From positions 30,237,254 to 30,301,253 of the forward strand of contig CM046851.1 in the NCBI GenBank assembly GCA_025618425.1: a stretch of 64,000 nt of DNA, written 5' to 3'. A model generated the notes under the pieces. That model saw only the letters and a program-made list of their open reading frames with translations, was not told the origin of the DNA and did not search any database. Both the position numbers and the translations under genes were made by a program. Shown here one piece after another: positions 45,083 to 55,473 of this stretch. Positions within the stretch are counted from its first letter, which is position 1. Each line of letters opens with the position of its first letter. This stretch comes from Heliocidaris tuberculata (Eukaryota; Echinodermata; Echinoidea; Camarodonta; Echinometridae).

Positions 45083-46186
45083 ATGTACAAAGTTGTTTCC
45101 CCAGCTAACGTATTGATACAAATGGTAAGCAAACATGAGAACATTGAAATAGCAGACTCATTCCCAGGATGTTCCAAAGGCTTTGAAAACGGTCAATGTT
45201 ATTTGCTCCATCACGTACTTATGGTGAATGGGGATTATGTTAAGACATACAAACGCGAGGGTGATCAATTTCAACTCATGAAAGGGAAAAAAAGAACAGG
45301 GCATGAATCGAGTTTATCAGAAATAAGTGATCAGACTAGGGAAAATGATTTATTTCTAATATACCTATGCAAGAGATCAGTGGACAATAATCTTGACAAA
45401 ATGGAAGTAAATATTGATAGATCTGGTTTAATTGGACCAATAGTCGGCCTTCCCAAAGGATTGAATGATAGTCTTTTAGACTCAGTCACTCCTATTCCTA
45501 CAAATATATTGCCGGACAATCACACAGTAGGCAAGTATTGTTTAGGAAAGCGCGATCTCGCACTTCTAACTAATGATAACTGGTTTAATGATGCAATAAT
45601 CACTGCCTATTTGTTTCTCTTAAAAGAAAGCATACCACAAAACGAACACAAAGCCAATAACATACTGTTGATGGATGCTTGTTGGGCGGGAAGCAGGCTT
45701 ACTCAAAACCGTTCTCTAAATTGGTACGTGAATGAGGCGAAATATCTAAATCGGAACAGGAATTGGGCTAACCATGACTTGATCTTTATTCCATTATCTT
45801 ACAGTAATCACTGGGTTTTGTTTGTAATGCAACCAATGTCTCACATTATTACCGTCATGGATCCTCTTGGAAATGCATCTCAGGCCACCGTAAGGACTGC
45901 AAAAAGGGCTATTCAGTTATGTGAATACATGCGTGCTCTCAATGCATGCAAGGTACTTGTTGATGGTTTTGATATGAATAGTAATATCAACAAATGGAAA
46001 ATTGTATTTCCTACTGGGTTACCGAAACAACTTGATGGGAATAATTGCGGGGTCTTTATCTGCATGTATGCCCGGTCTGTAATGGAAGGCAAACTCTTAG
46101 AATTTACTTCATCCTCTGAAACTTTGCAACAAATTAGAAACCTCATGCTGAGAGAATTTATTGAACGTAAATTGCTACCACTTTAA
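45083..46186 (+). CDS. Ulp1/SENP-type (C48) cysteine protease inside the fold-back
   Basis: An intact single-exon frame, 367 aa from this ATG. The frame stays open upstream into the last array monomer, to an ATG at 44954 (410 aa), but those 43 residues are repeat-derived, so the later start is preferred. The C-terminal half is a Ulp1 fold: LTNDNWFNDAIITAYLFLL (substrate groove), HW at H243, the acidic residue D260 in VMDPLG, Q316 in PKQLDG, and nucleophile C322 in NNCGVF (numbering from 45083). All four catalytic positions are present, so an active protease that cuts SUMO/ubiquitin-like tags is plausible. The N-terminal part (about residues 30-100) is unrecognised; GQCYLLHHVLMVNGDYVKTY faintly recalls the end of a ubiquitin-hydrolase fold but lacks its catalytic His. 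AATAAA overlaps the stop (46185-46190). Confidence 0.88.
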   Translation: MYKVVSPANVLIQMVSKHENIEIADSFPGCSKGFENGQCYLLHHVLMVNGDYVKTYKREGDQFQLMKGKKRTGHESSLSEISDQTRENDLFLIYLCKRSVDNNLDKMEVNIDRSGLIGPIVGLPKGLNDSLLDSVTPIPTNILPDNHTVGKYCLGKRDLALLTNDNWFNDAIITAYLFLLKESIPQNEHKANNILLMDACWAGSRLTQNRSLNWYVNEAKYLNRNRNWANHDLIFIPLSYSNHWVLFVMQPMSHIITVMDPLGNASQATVRTAKRAIQLCEYMRALNACKVLVDGFDMNSNINKWKIVFPTGLPKQLDGNNCGVFICMYARSVMEGKLLEFTSSSETLQQIRNLMLREFIERKLLPL

Positions 46187-46529
46187 TAAAGTACAGTAGA
46201 ACTTACCTAAGTTCCCTCTCTATAAATGCCTTTTATTTTAACCACCTAGTCTATATCCTGTTCCCTTAGGACCGAGGAAGGCACGTGTACCTTTCTAGAA
46301 AGGATCCCTGTCTCCAACTGGCCCCTCGTTTGGTGGCCTTTATTGGCATTATCCATGATTACCACAGATGTAAAGGGTTAGAAAGATAAATCTGATTAGA
46401 GTCATGACGAGTTTCTAATTTTCGACCATTCATTTCTAATCATCTTCGGAAACCAAAAATCTGCTATATGATTTTGAAATATTCTAAGATATTACTTCCT
46501 GAAGATGATTATATAAAAGACACCCGGTA
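46187..46529. other. Unique spacer between protease gene and right array
   Basis: Starts with the poly(A) signal overlapping the stop codon. Contains an imperfect palindrome TAATCATCTTCGGAA (46437-46451) / TTCCTGAAGATGATTA (46496-46511), immediately followed by TATATAAAAG (about 46510-46519), a TATA-like box reading into the right array. Its function is unknown. Confidence 0.55.
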
Positions 46530-49500
46530 TGCCGTTTTGAGCCCTGATTTCAATTTAAAACAGTAAGATCCAGACAAAAAGTTTCGGCATGTGACCTATA
46601 TGAGAGTAAAGAGCAACTATTCAGCTTTAAACTCATATAGGTCATTATTTAGTTAAAATGTCATACGATAGGTTTAAAAGGCTTCAAAGTTAAAAATGAA
46701 TTCTATACATTTCCGCTATATTGTGCGGATAAGACCTCCGGTATGCTGTTTTGAGCCCTGATCTAAATTTAAAACAGTAAGATCCAGACAAAAAGTTTCG
46801 GCATGTGACCTATATGAGAGTAAAGAGCAACTATTCAGCTTTACTCTCATATAGGTCATTATTTAGTTAAAATGTCATACGATAGGTTTAAAAGGCTTCA
46901 AAGTTAAAAATGAATTCTGTACATTTCCGCTATATTGTGCGGATAAGACCTCCGGTATGCTGTTTTGAGCCCTGATCTAAATTTAAAACAGTAAGATCCA
47001 GACAAAAAGTTTCGGCATGTGACCTGTATGAGAGTAAAGAGCAACTATTCAGCTTTACTCTCATATAGGTCATTATTTAGTTAAAATGTCATACGATAGT
47101 TTTAAAAGCCTTGAAAATTAAAAACGCATTTCGTCCATTTCCGTGTGTAGTATGCGGATAAGACCTTCGGTATGCTGTTTTGAGCCCTGATTTCAATTTA
47201 AAACAGTAAGACCCAGACAAAAAGTTTCGGCATGTGACCTATATGAGAGTAAAGAGCAACTATTCAGCTTTAATCTCATATAGGTCATTATTTAGTTAAA
47301 ATGTCATACGATAGTTTTAAAAGGCTTCAAATTTAAAAACGCATTTCGTCCATTTCCGTGTGTAGTATGCGGATAAGACCTCCGGTATGCTGTTTTGAGC
47401 CCTGATTTGAATTTAAAACAGTAAGACCCAGACAAAAAGTTTCGGCATGTGACCTGTATGAGAGTAAAGAGCAACTATTCAGCTTTACTCTCATATAGGT
47501 CATTATTTAGTTAAAATGTCATACGATAGTTTTAAAAGCCTTGATAGTTAAAAACGCATTTTGTCCATTTCCGTGTGTAGTATGCGGATAAGACCTCCGG
47601 TATGCCGTCTTGAGCCCTGATTTCAATTTAAAACAGTAAGACCCAGACAAAAAGTTTCGGCATGTGACCTATATGAGAGTAAAGAGCAACTATTCAGCTT
47701 TAATCTCATATAGGTCATGATTTAGTTAAAATGTCATACGATAGTTTTAAAAGGCTTCAAATTTAAAAACGAATTTTGTACATTTTCGCTATATTGTGCG
47801 GATAAGACGTCCGGTATGCCGTTTTGAGCCCTGATTTGAATATAGAACAGTAAGACCCAGACAAAAAGTTTCGGCATGTGACCTATATGAGAGTAAAGAA
47901 CAACTATTCAGCTTTAAACACATATAGGTCATGATTTAGTTAAAATGTCATACGATAGTTTTAAAAGGCTTGAAAATTAAAAACGCATTTCGTCCATTTC
48001 CGTGTGTAGTATGCGGATAAGACCTCCGGTATGCTGTTTTGAGCCCTGATTTGAATTTAAAACAGTAAGACCCAGACAAAAAGTTTCGGCATGTGACCTG
48101 TATGAGAGTAAAGAGCAACTATTCAGCTTTACTCTCATATAGGTCATGATTTAGTTAAAATGTCATACGATAGGTTTAAAAGGCTTCAAAGTTAAAAATG
48201 AATTCTGTACATTTCCGCTATATTGTGCGGATAAGACGTCCGGTATGCCGTTTTGAGCCCTGATTTGAATATAGAACAGTAAGACCCAGACAAAAAGTTT
48301 CGGCATGTGACCTATATGAGAGTAAAGAGCAACTATTCAGCTTTACTCTCATATAGGTCATTATTTAGTTAAAATGTCATACGATAGGTTTAAAAGGCTT
48401 CAAAGTTAAAAATGAATTCTGTACATTTCCGCTATATTGTGCGGATAAGACGTCCGGTATGCCGTTTTGAGCCCTGATTTGAATATAGAACAGTAAGACC
48501 CAGACAAAAAGTTTCGGCATGTGACCGATGTGAGAGTAAAGAGCAACTATTCAGCTTTAATCTCATATAGGTCATGATTTAGTTAAAATGTCATACGATA
48601 GGTTTAAAAGGCTTCAAAGTTAAAAATGAATTCTGTACATTTCCGCTATATTGTGCGGATAAGACGTCCGGTATGCCGTTTTGAGCCCTGATTTGAATAT
48701 AGAACAGTAAGACCCAGACAAAAAGTTTCGGCATGTGACCGATGTGAGAGTAAAGAGCAACTATTCAGCTTTACTCTCATATAGGTCATTATTTAGTTAA
48801 AATGTCATACGATAGGTTTAAAAGGCTTCAAAGTTAAAAATGAATTCTGTACATTTCCGCTATATTGTGCGGATAAGACCTCCGGTGTGCTGTTTTGAGC
48901 CCTGATCTAAATTTAAAACAGTAAGATCCAGACAAAAAGTTTCGGCATGTGACCTGTATGAGAGTAAAGAGCAACTATTCAGCTTTACTCTCATATAGGT
49001 CATTATTTAGTTAAAATGTCATACGATAGTTTTAAAAGCCTTGAAAATTAAAAACGCATTTCGTCCATTTCCGTGTGTAGTATGCGGATAAGACCTTCGG
49101 TATGCTGTTTTGAGCCCTGATTTCAATTTAAAACAGTAAGACCCAGACAAAAAGTTTCGGCATGTGACCTATATGAGAGTAAAGAGCAACTATTCAGCTT
49201 TAATCTCATATAGGTCATTATTTAGTTAAAATGTCATACGATAGTTTTAAAAGGCTTCAAATTTAAAAACGCATTTCGTCCATTTCCGTGTGTAGTATGC
49301 GGATAAGACCTCCGGTATGCTGTTTTGAGCCCTGATTTCAATTTAAAACAGTAAGACCCAGACAAAAAGTTTCGGCATGTGACCTGTATGAGAGTAAAGA
49401 GCAACTATTCAGCTTTACCCTCATATAGGTCATTATTTAGTTAAAATGTCATACGATAGTTTTAAAAGCCTTGATAGTTAAAAACGCATTTTGTCCATTT

Positions 49501-52500
49501 CCGTGTGTAGTATGCGGATAAGACCTCCGGTATGCCGTCTTGAGCCCTGATTTCAATTTAAAACAGTAAGATCCAGACAAAAAGTTTCGGCATGTGACCT
49601 ATATGAGAGTAAAGAGCAACTATTCAGCTTTAATCTCATATAGGTCATGATTTAGTTAAAATGTCATACGATAGTTTTAAAAGGCTTCAAATTTAAAAAC
49701 GAATTTTGTACATTTTCGCTATATTGTGCGGATAAGACGTCCGGTATGCCGTTTTGAGCCCTGATTTGAATTTAGAACAGTAAGACCCAGACAAAAAGTT
49801 TCGGCATGTGACCTATATGAGAGTAAAGAACAACTATTCAGCTTTAAACACATATAGGTCATGATTTAGTTAAAATGTCATACGATAGTTTTAAAAGGCT
49901 TGAAAATTAAAAACGCATTTCGTCCATTTCCGTGTGTAGTATGCGGATAAGACCTCCGGTATGCTGTTTTGAGCCCTGATTTGAATTTAAAACAGTAAGA
50001 CCCAGACAAAAAGTTTCGGCATGTGACCTGTATGAGAGTAAAGAGCAACTATTCAGCTTTACTCTCATATAGGTCATGATTTAGTTAAAATGTCATACGA
50101 TAGGTTTAAAAGGCTTCAAAGTTAAAAATGAATTCTGTACATTTCCGCTATATTGTGCGGATAAGACGTCCGGTATGCCGTTTTGAGCCCTGATTTGAAT
50201 ATAGAACAGTAAGACCCAGACAAAAAGTTTCGGCATGTGACCGATGTGAGAGTAAAGAGCAACTATTCAGCTTTACTCTCATATAGGTCATTATTTAGTT
50301 AAAATGTCATACGATAGGTTTAAAAGGCTTCAAAGTTAAAAATGAATTCTGTACATTTCCGCTATATTGTGCGGATAAGACCTCCGGTATGCCGTTTTGA
50401 GCCCTGATTTGAATATAGAAAAGTAAGACCCAGACAAAAAGTTTCGGCATGTGACCGATGTGAGAGTAAAGAGCAACTATTCAGCTTTACTCTCATATAG
50501 GTCATGATTTAGTTAAAATGTCATACGATAGGTTTAAAAGGCTTCAAAGTTAAAAATGAATTCTGTACATTTCCGCTATATTGTGCGGATAAGACGTCCG
50601 GTATGCCGTTTTGAGCCCTGATTTGAATATAGAACAGTAAGACCCAGACAAAAAGTTTCGGCATGTGACCGATGTGAGAGTAAAGAGCAACTATTCAGCT
50701 TTACTCTCATATAGGTCATGATTTAGTTAAAATGTCATACGATAGGTTTAAAAGGCTTCAAAGTTAAAAATGAATTCTGTACATTTCCGCTATATTGTGC
50801 GGATAAGACCTCCGGTGTGCTGTTTTGAGCCCTGATCTAAATTTAAAACAGTAAGATCCAGACAAAAAGTTTCGGCATGTGACCTGTATGAGAGTAAAGA
50901 GCAACTATTCAGCTTTACTCTCATATAGGTCATTATTTAGTTAAAATGTCATACGATAGTTTTAAAAGCCTTGATAGTTAAAAACGCATTTTGTCCATTT
51001 CCGTGTGTAGTATGCGGATAAGACCTCCGGTATGCCGTTTTGAGCCCTGATTTCAATTTAAAACAGTAAGACCCAGACAAAAAGTTTCGGCATGTGACCT
51101 GTATGAGAGTAAAGAGCAACTATTCAGCTTTACTCTCATATAGGTCATTATTTAGTTAAAATGTCATACGATAGTTTTAAAAGCCTTGAATTTTAAAAAC
51201 GCATTTCGTCCATTTCCGTGTGTAGTATGCGGATAAGACCTCCGGTATGCTGTTTTTAGCCCTGGTTTCAATTTAAAACAGTAAGACCAAGACAAAAAGT
51301 TTCGGCATGTGGCATATATGAGAGTGAAGAGGAACTATTCAGCTTTGATCTCATATAGGTCATGATTTATTTAAAATGTTTTTAGCCCTGGTTTCAATTT
51401 AAAACAGTAAGACCCAGACAAAAAGTTTCGGCATGTGGTATATATGAGAGTGAAGAGGAACTATTCAGCTTTGATCATTATTTAGTTAAAATGTCATACG
51501 ATAGTTTTAAAAGGCTTCGAATTTAAAAACGAGTTCTGTACATTTCCGCTATTTTGTGCGGATAAGACCTCCGGTATGCTGTTTTGAGCCCCAATTTCAC
51601 TTTAAAACAGTAAGACCCAGACAAAAAGTTTCGGAATGTGACATATATGAGAGTGAAGAGGAACTATTCAGCTTTGATCTCATATAGGTCATTATTTAGT
51701 TAAAATGTCATACGATAGTTTTAAAAGCCTTGAATGTTAAAAACGCATTTCGTCCATTTCCGTGTGTAGTATGCGGATAAGACCTCCGGTATGCTGTTTT
51801 TAGCCCTGGTTTCAATTTAAAACAGTAAGACCCAGACAAAAAGTTTCGGCATGTGGCATATATGAGAGTGAAGAGGAACTATTCAGCTTTGATCTCATAT
51901 AGGTCATGATTTAGTTAAAATGTCATACGATAGTTTTAAAAGGCTTCGAATTTAAAAACGAATTCTGTACATTTCCGCTATTTTGTGCGGACAAGACCTC
52001 CGGTATGCTGTTTTGAGCCCCAATTTCACTTTAAAACAGTAAGACCCAGACAAAAATTTCGGCATGTGACATCTATGAAAGTAAAGAGCAACTATTCAGC
52101 TTTGATCTCATATAGGTCATTATTTAGTTAAAATGTCATACGATAGTTTTAAAAGGCTTCAAAATTAAAAATGAATTTTGAACATTTCCGCTATTTTGTG
52201 GGGATAAGACCTCCGGTATGCTGTTTTGAGCCCTGATTTCAATTTAAAACAGTAAGACCCAGACAAAAAGTTTCGGCATGTGACATATATGAAAGTAAAG
52301 AGCAACTATTCAGCTTTGATCTCATATAGGTCATTATTTAGTTAAAATGTCATACGATAGTTTTAAAAGGCTTCAAAATTAAAAATGAATTTTGAACATT
52401 TCCGCTATTTTGTGGGGATAAGACCTCCGGTATGCTGTTTTGAGCCCTGATTTCAATTTAAAACAGTAAGACCCAGACAAAAAGTTTCGGCATGTGACAT

Positions 52501-52583
52501 ATATGAGAGTAAAGAGCAACTATTCAGCTTTGATTTCATATAGGTCATTATTTAGTTAAAATGTCATACGATAGTTTTAAAAC
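46530..52583 (-). repeat. Right array, about 28 monomers, with 1930-bp higher-order repeat
   Basis: The same monomer as the left array, inverted. Rare variants recur exactly 1930 bp apart: GACCTTCGGTATG (47154 region and 49084 region), GCCGTCTTGAG (about 47606 and 49536), CTTTAAACACATATAGG (about 47909 and 49839), TCCGGTGTGC (48881 and 50811). So nine monomers were copied as a block. The distal part (about 51240-52583) is more diverged, with deletions, as expected for the older edge of an array. Confidence 0.95.
46806..46858. repeat. Conserved hairpin in each monomer (example copy)
   Basis: TGACCTATATGAGAGTAAAG (46806-46825) and CTTTACTCTCATATAGGTCA (46839-46858) are perfect 20-bp complements around the 13-nt loop AGCAACTATTCAG. 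The same arms, with few changes, occur in nearly every monomer of both arrays, for example about 43601-43655. Confidence 0.9.
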
Positions 52584-52689
52584 CCTTCCAATCTAGTCCT
52601 TCATTCCCATTGACGTTATCGCCAACGGAGATCCGGAAAATTTTCTTTTTCCTTTTTGATTGGAGATTTTGACGACATCATAATCCTCT

Positions 52690-52848
52690 TATTGGTCGCT
52701 GGCTTATTGGTCGCCAGTTTCAAGGAGCGTAGATCGATCGATCGGATTCAATATTTCGTTGCAACGACGAAGTTCTGAAGCCAAGAAGGGTACTGCTGTG
52801 TTCGTGCGCTGTTTTACGGGAAATCAGTAAACCCTAGGGAAGGTTATG
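52690..52848 (+). promoter_or_regulatory. LARP7: Candidate LARP7 promoter and 5' exon
   Basis: Two CTTATTGGTCGC boxes (inverted CCAAT, about 52693-52722) and an upstream GATTGG near 52660 precede a segment ending ATG|GTGAGA at 52846-52850, a good splice donor. Spliced to the acceptor at 54157-54158 (exon from 54159), that ATG would read Met-Val-Lys-Ser-Met-Met in frame with LARP7. So the start codon may be the last three bases of a 5' exon. No transcript is available to confirm. Confidence 0.45.
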
Positions 52849-53106
52849 GTGAGATTTCTAGGGTCTAATAATTTAATATTAATATTTCGAAATGAAATGA
52901 AATGGTGATTTTCAATGAATGTGTGAACAGTTTTTTTACTTGGGCATATCGGACAAATCTTACCAACTTCAAAATTTCCTCCAGCGAATGTAAAGGTATG
53001 GGACTGAACAAATGCTCAAACACTATTGTGCGGTGCTCACTGGTTCCAAATCTCATTTTCCTGGATTTGCTCTTTTGTGTTCAGCTCCTGTCAGTGCTGT
53101 AGTCGA

Positions 53107-53171
53107 GTCCATCCCATCCGAGTCCGAGTCCGAGTCCCTGGAGTCCGAGTCCGAGTCCGAGTCCGAGTCCC
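53107..53171 (+). repeat. (GAGTCC)n tract
   Basis: About ten GAGTCC or near copies in the probable first LARP7 intron. No gene is supported there. Confidence 0.9.
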
Positions 53172-54167
53172 GATGGGAACATCTTAAATTGCAATTTTTA
53201 AAATTAAATTAGTCTAGCCTATTTTTATTATTTATGATAAATGCCTCACAGTGAACTCTCTATAAAATACCGTGAGCAATTGCCTCCCATAGCAAGTGTG
53301 TGATATCTTGCACATATGTGTGCGGCAGAGGAGCAAGATCACCGACCAAAAACAGCCTGAAAATTTCACTTGATCAAGATGATAAAGATCCTATCAAAGG
53401 ATCTGGCATGAAATTAGATATTTTATCATTCTAAAATGTAGGAGGAAGTATTTTCTCAAAATTTTGCTGATTATATTGGTGTTTTTACCTCTTCAAATCT
53501 GAGGTCGTGACAGGCCGAAATTGACACAGCTCCATATAGTGATGGTCCCGTGAGTACCTTCACCCACTACGCCATACGTAGCCCTTCAGTCTCTGTAGAG
53601 GCGGTCAGTGGAGCCAGACATAGTCTCAGTGGAACAATACAAGAGACTGAACCATTCGGTCTAATTGTGAAGTTGAATTGTTGAAAAACTTGTTGAGACA
53701 AATATCATTAATGAATATTATCAAGTTGATATTGATACCCATGTAAAAAAAAATTCTGACCAAAGTGACAGGTCCTGAAGCTACATGTATACTCCCTATG
53801 CAGATGCATAAATTAAGGCCAAATCATGATTTTGCCACTGACTGAATTTCATCCCAATTCTAATTTATGGTAATACAAGAAGATATGAACACAAATTGCT
53901 TCTTATTTGGAGGGGGACAAACTTAAAATGATAATCTTGTTCCTCAATCGCCTCTAAAATTTTGCGCATTTTTTTGGTCACATGTAATGTGTATTTGCCA
54001 GATGTGTAGGTTAATGACCCTTTGTAGGTTATTTTGACCCTCAGCTAAAATCTTTGACACAAGTGGCATATTGATCAACCTATTAGAAAACCTATGACTA
54101 TGGCACTGGTTGCTAGACTCTGAATGTTACCATAATTTTATCTCTTCTCCATCTTCAGGTCAAAAGC

Positions 54168-55414
54168 ATGATGGCAAATAAATCAGAAGCAAAGGACAAC
54201 TCGCTGATAGGAGATGCTTCTATGGAGAAGAGGCGTAGAAAGCGTCATAAGAAACTCTTACTTGACATCTGTCAGCAGATTGAGTTTTACTTCAGTGAGG
54301 CCAATTTGAGGAAGGATCGTTTTCTAAAGCAGGAGATGGCTAAAAGTGAAGATGGATGTAAGTATGAGGTTGCTGCATACTACCCCTCACTCGAAATTCC
54401 CGAAGCTATTCTTCCCCGGTACCTGCATACTACAAATCTATTCAGTTATTAAAGAGAATCTATCACTAAAACATATTTTGCTCTGTATGTTTGGGGTTCT
54501 GTGCCTTTTCAGTTTTTACTATTTGCAAAATATTAAGTTCAAATAGACTCTATCACTTCAATTGACCAGTCGATGTGCCTGTACTCTCATGCATGTACAT
54601 GGAAGTTGGAGCAACTATAGAATACCCCACCACAAAAGTTGATGGGATGCCTGTTAGTGGACAAATGCTTCATTACTGAAGCTAAATCCAAGGATGTAAG
54701 TTTCTGAGCCAACACTAACCCTTACCCTAACCCTGTACCTTGGACATCCATGTGCATAAACCCTATTGGTGGAGTATTCTCAAGTTTAACCTTGAAGTTA
54801 ACTCTGAGTTAACTATGTCTGCATTGATCTAAAATTATATCCCCCACACCCATATGCTCTTTCCGTAACCATTACTCGTATTATTGTGCTATCATAACGG
54901 ATAGTGTTTGTTTTTTGTGTCAAATGTCATGAGTGTACCCAAAAGAATCGACCAAAAATGTATGAAATACCGGTAAATATTTTGTGTTTATTTTTCTTTT
55001 TCCTTTTCAGATGTCAGTGTAGACACCATAGCAAGCTTCAACAAGTTATTGTCAATGACAGATGATAGGAAGATGGTGATCTCAGCCATTCAGCAATCAC
55101 CTATCCTAGAGCTAAGTAAGGATCAACTCTTTGTGAAGCGAAGAGAACCATTGAAACCACCCAAGTATGATCCTGATGACTGCACTGTATATGTGGTGAG
55201 TTTTTACTTTAACACATGAGGGCAGGGGAATATTAGGAAGCTGTAATGTTTGTTTGTTTGTTTGTTTTAATTACCAGATATTCTCAGAAATAAACAAAAA
55301 TGATAGATTGATTCTTACATGGAGCTCCATTCAGGTTTCCAATGTTTATTGTCCCCGCCGAACGAAGTTCGCGAGGGGACTATGAAACGGGCTCCGTTCG
55401 TGTGTGCGTGTGTG

Positions 55415-55473
<59 letters not shown>

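Larger units (their letters stand above)
42250..52583. mobile_element. Giant fold-back element: facing tandem arrays around a Ulp1 protease gene
   Basis: Two arrays of the same 214-215 bp monomer face each other (42281-45075 forward, about 46530-52583 reverse) around a 1.45-kb centre with one intact protease gene. Fold-back transposons (Drosophila FB, sea urchin TU) have long inverted arms made of tandem repeats, so that class is the closest known design. No transposase, integrase or polymerase is visible, so the element would be non-autonomous. A satellite array that engulfed a gene is the alternative. Outer ends and target duplication are not resolved. Confidence 0.7.

Noticed and set aside
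42250..52583. CRISPR-like array
   Set aside because: Whole 215-bp units repeat without unique spacers, and the DNA is eukaryotic.
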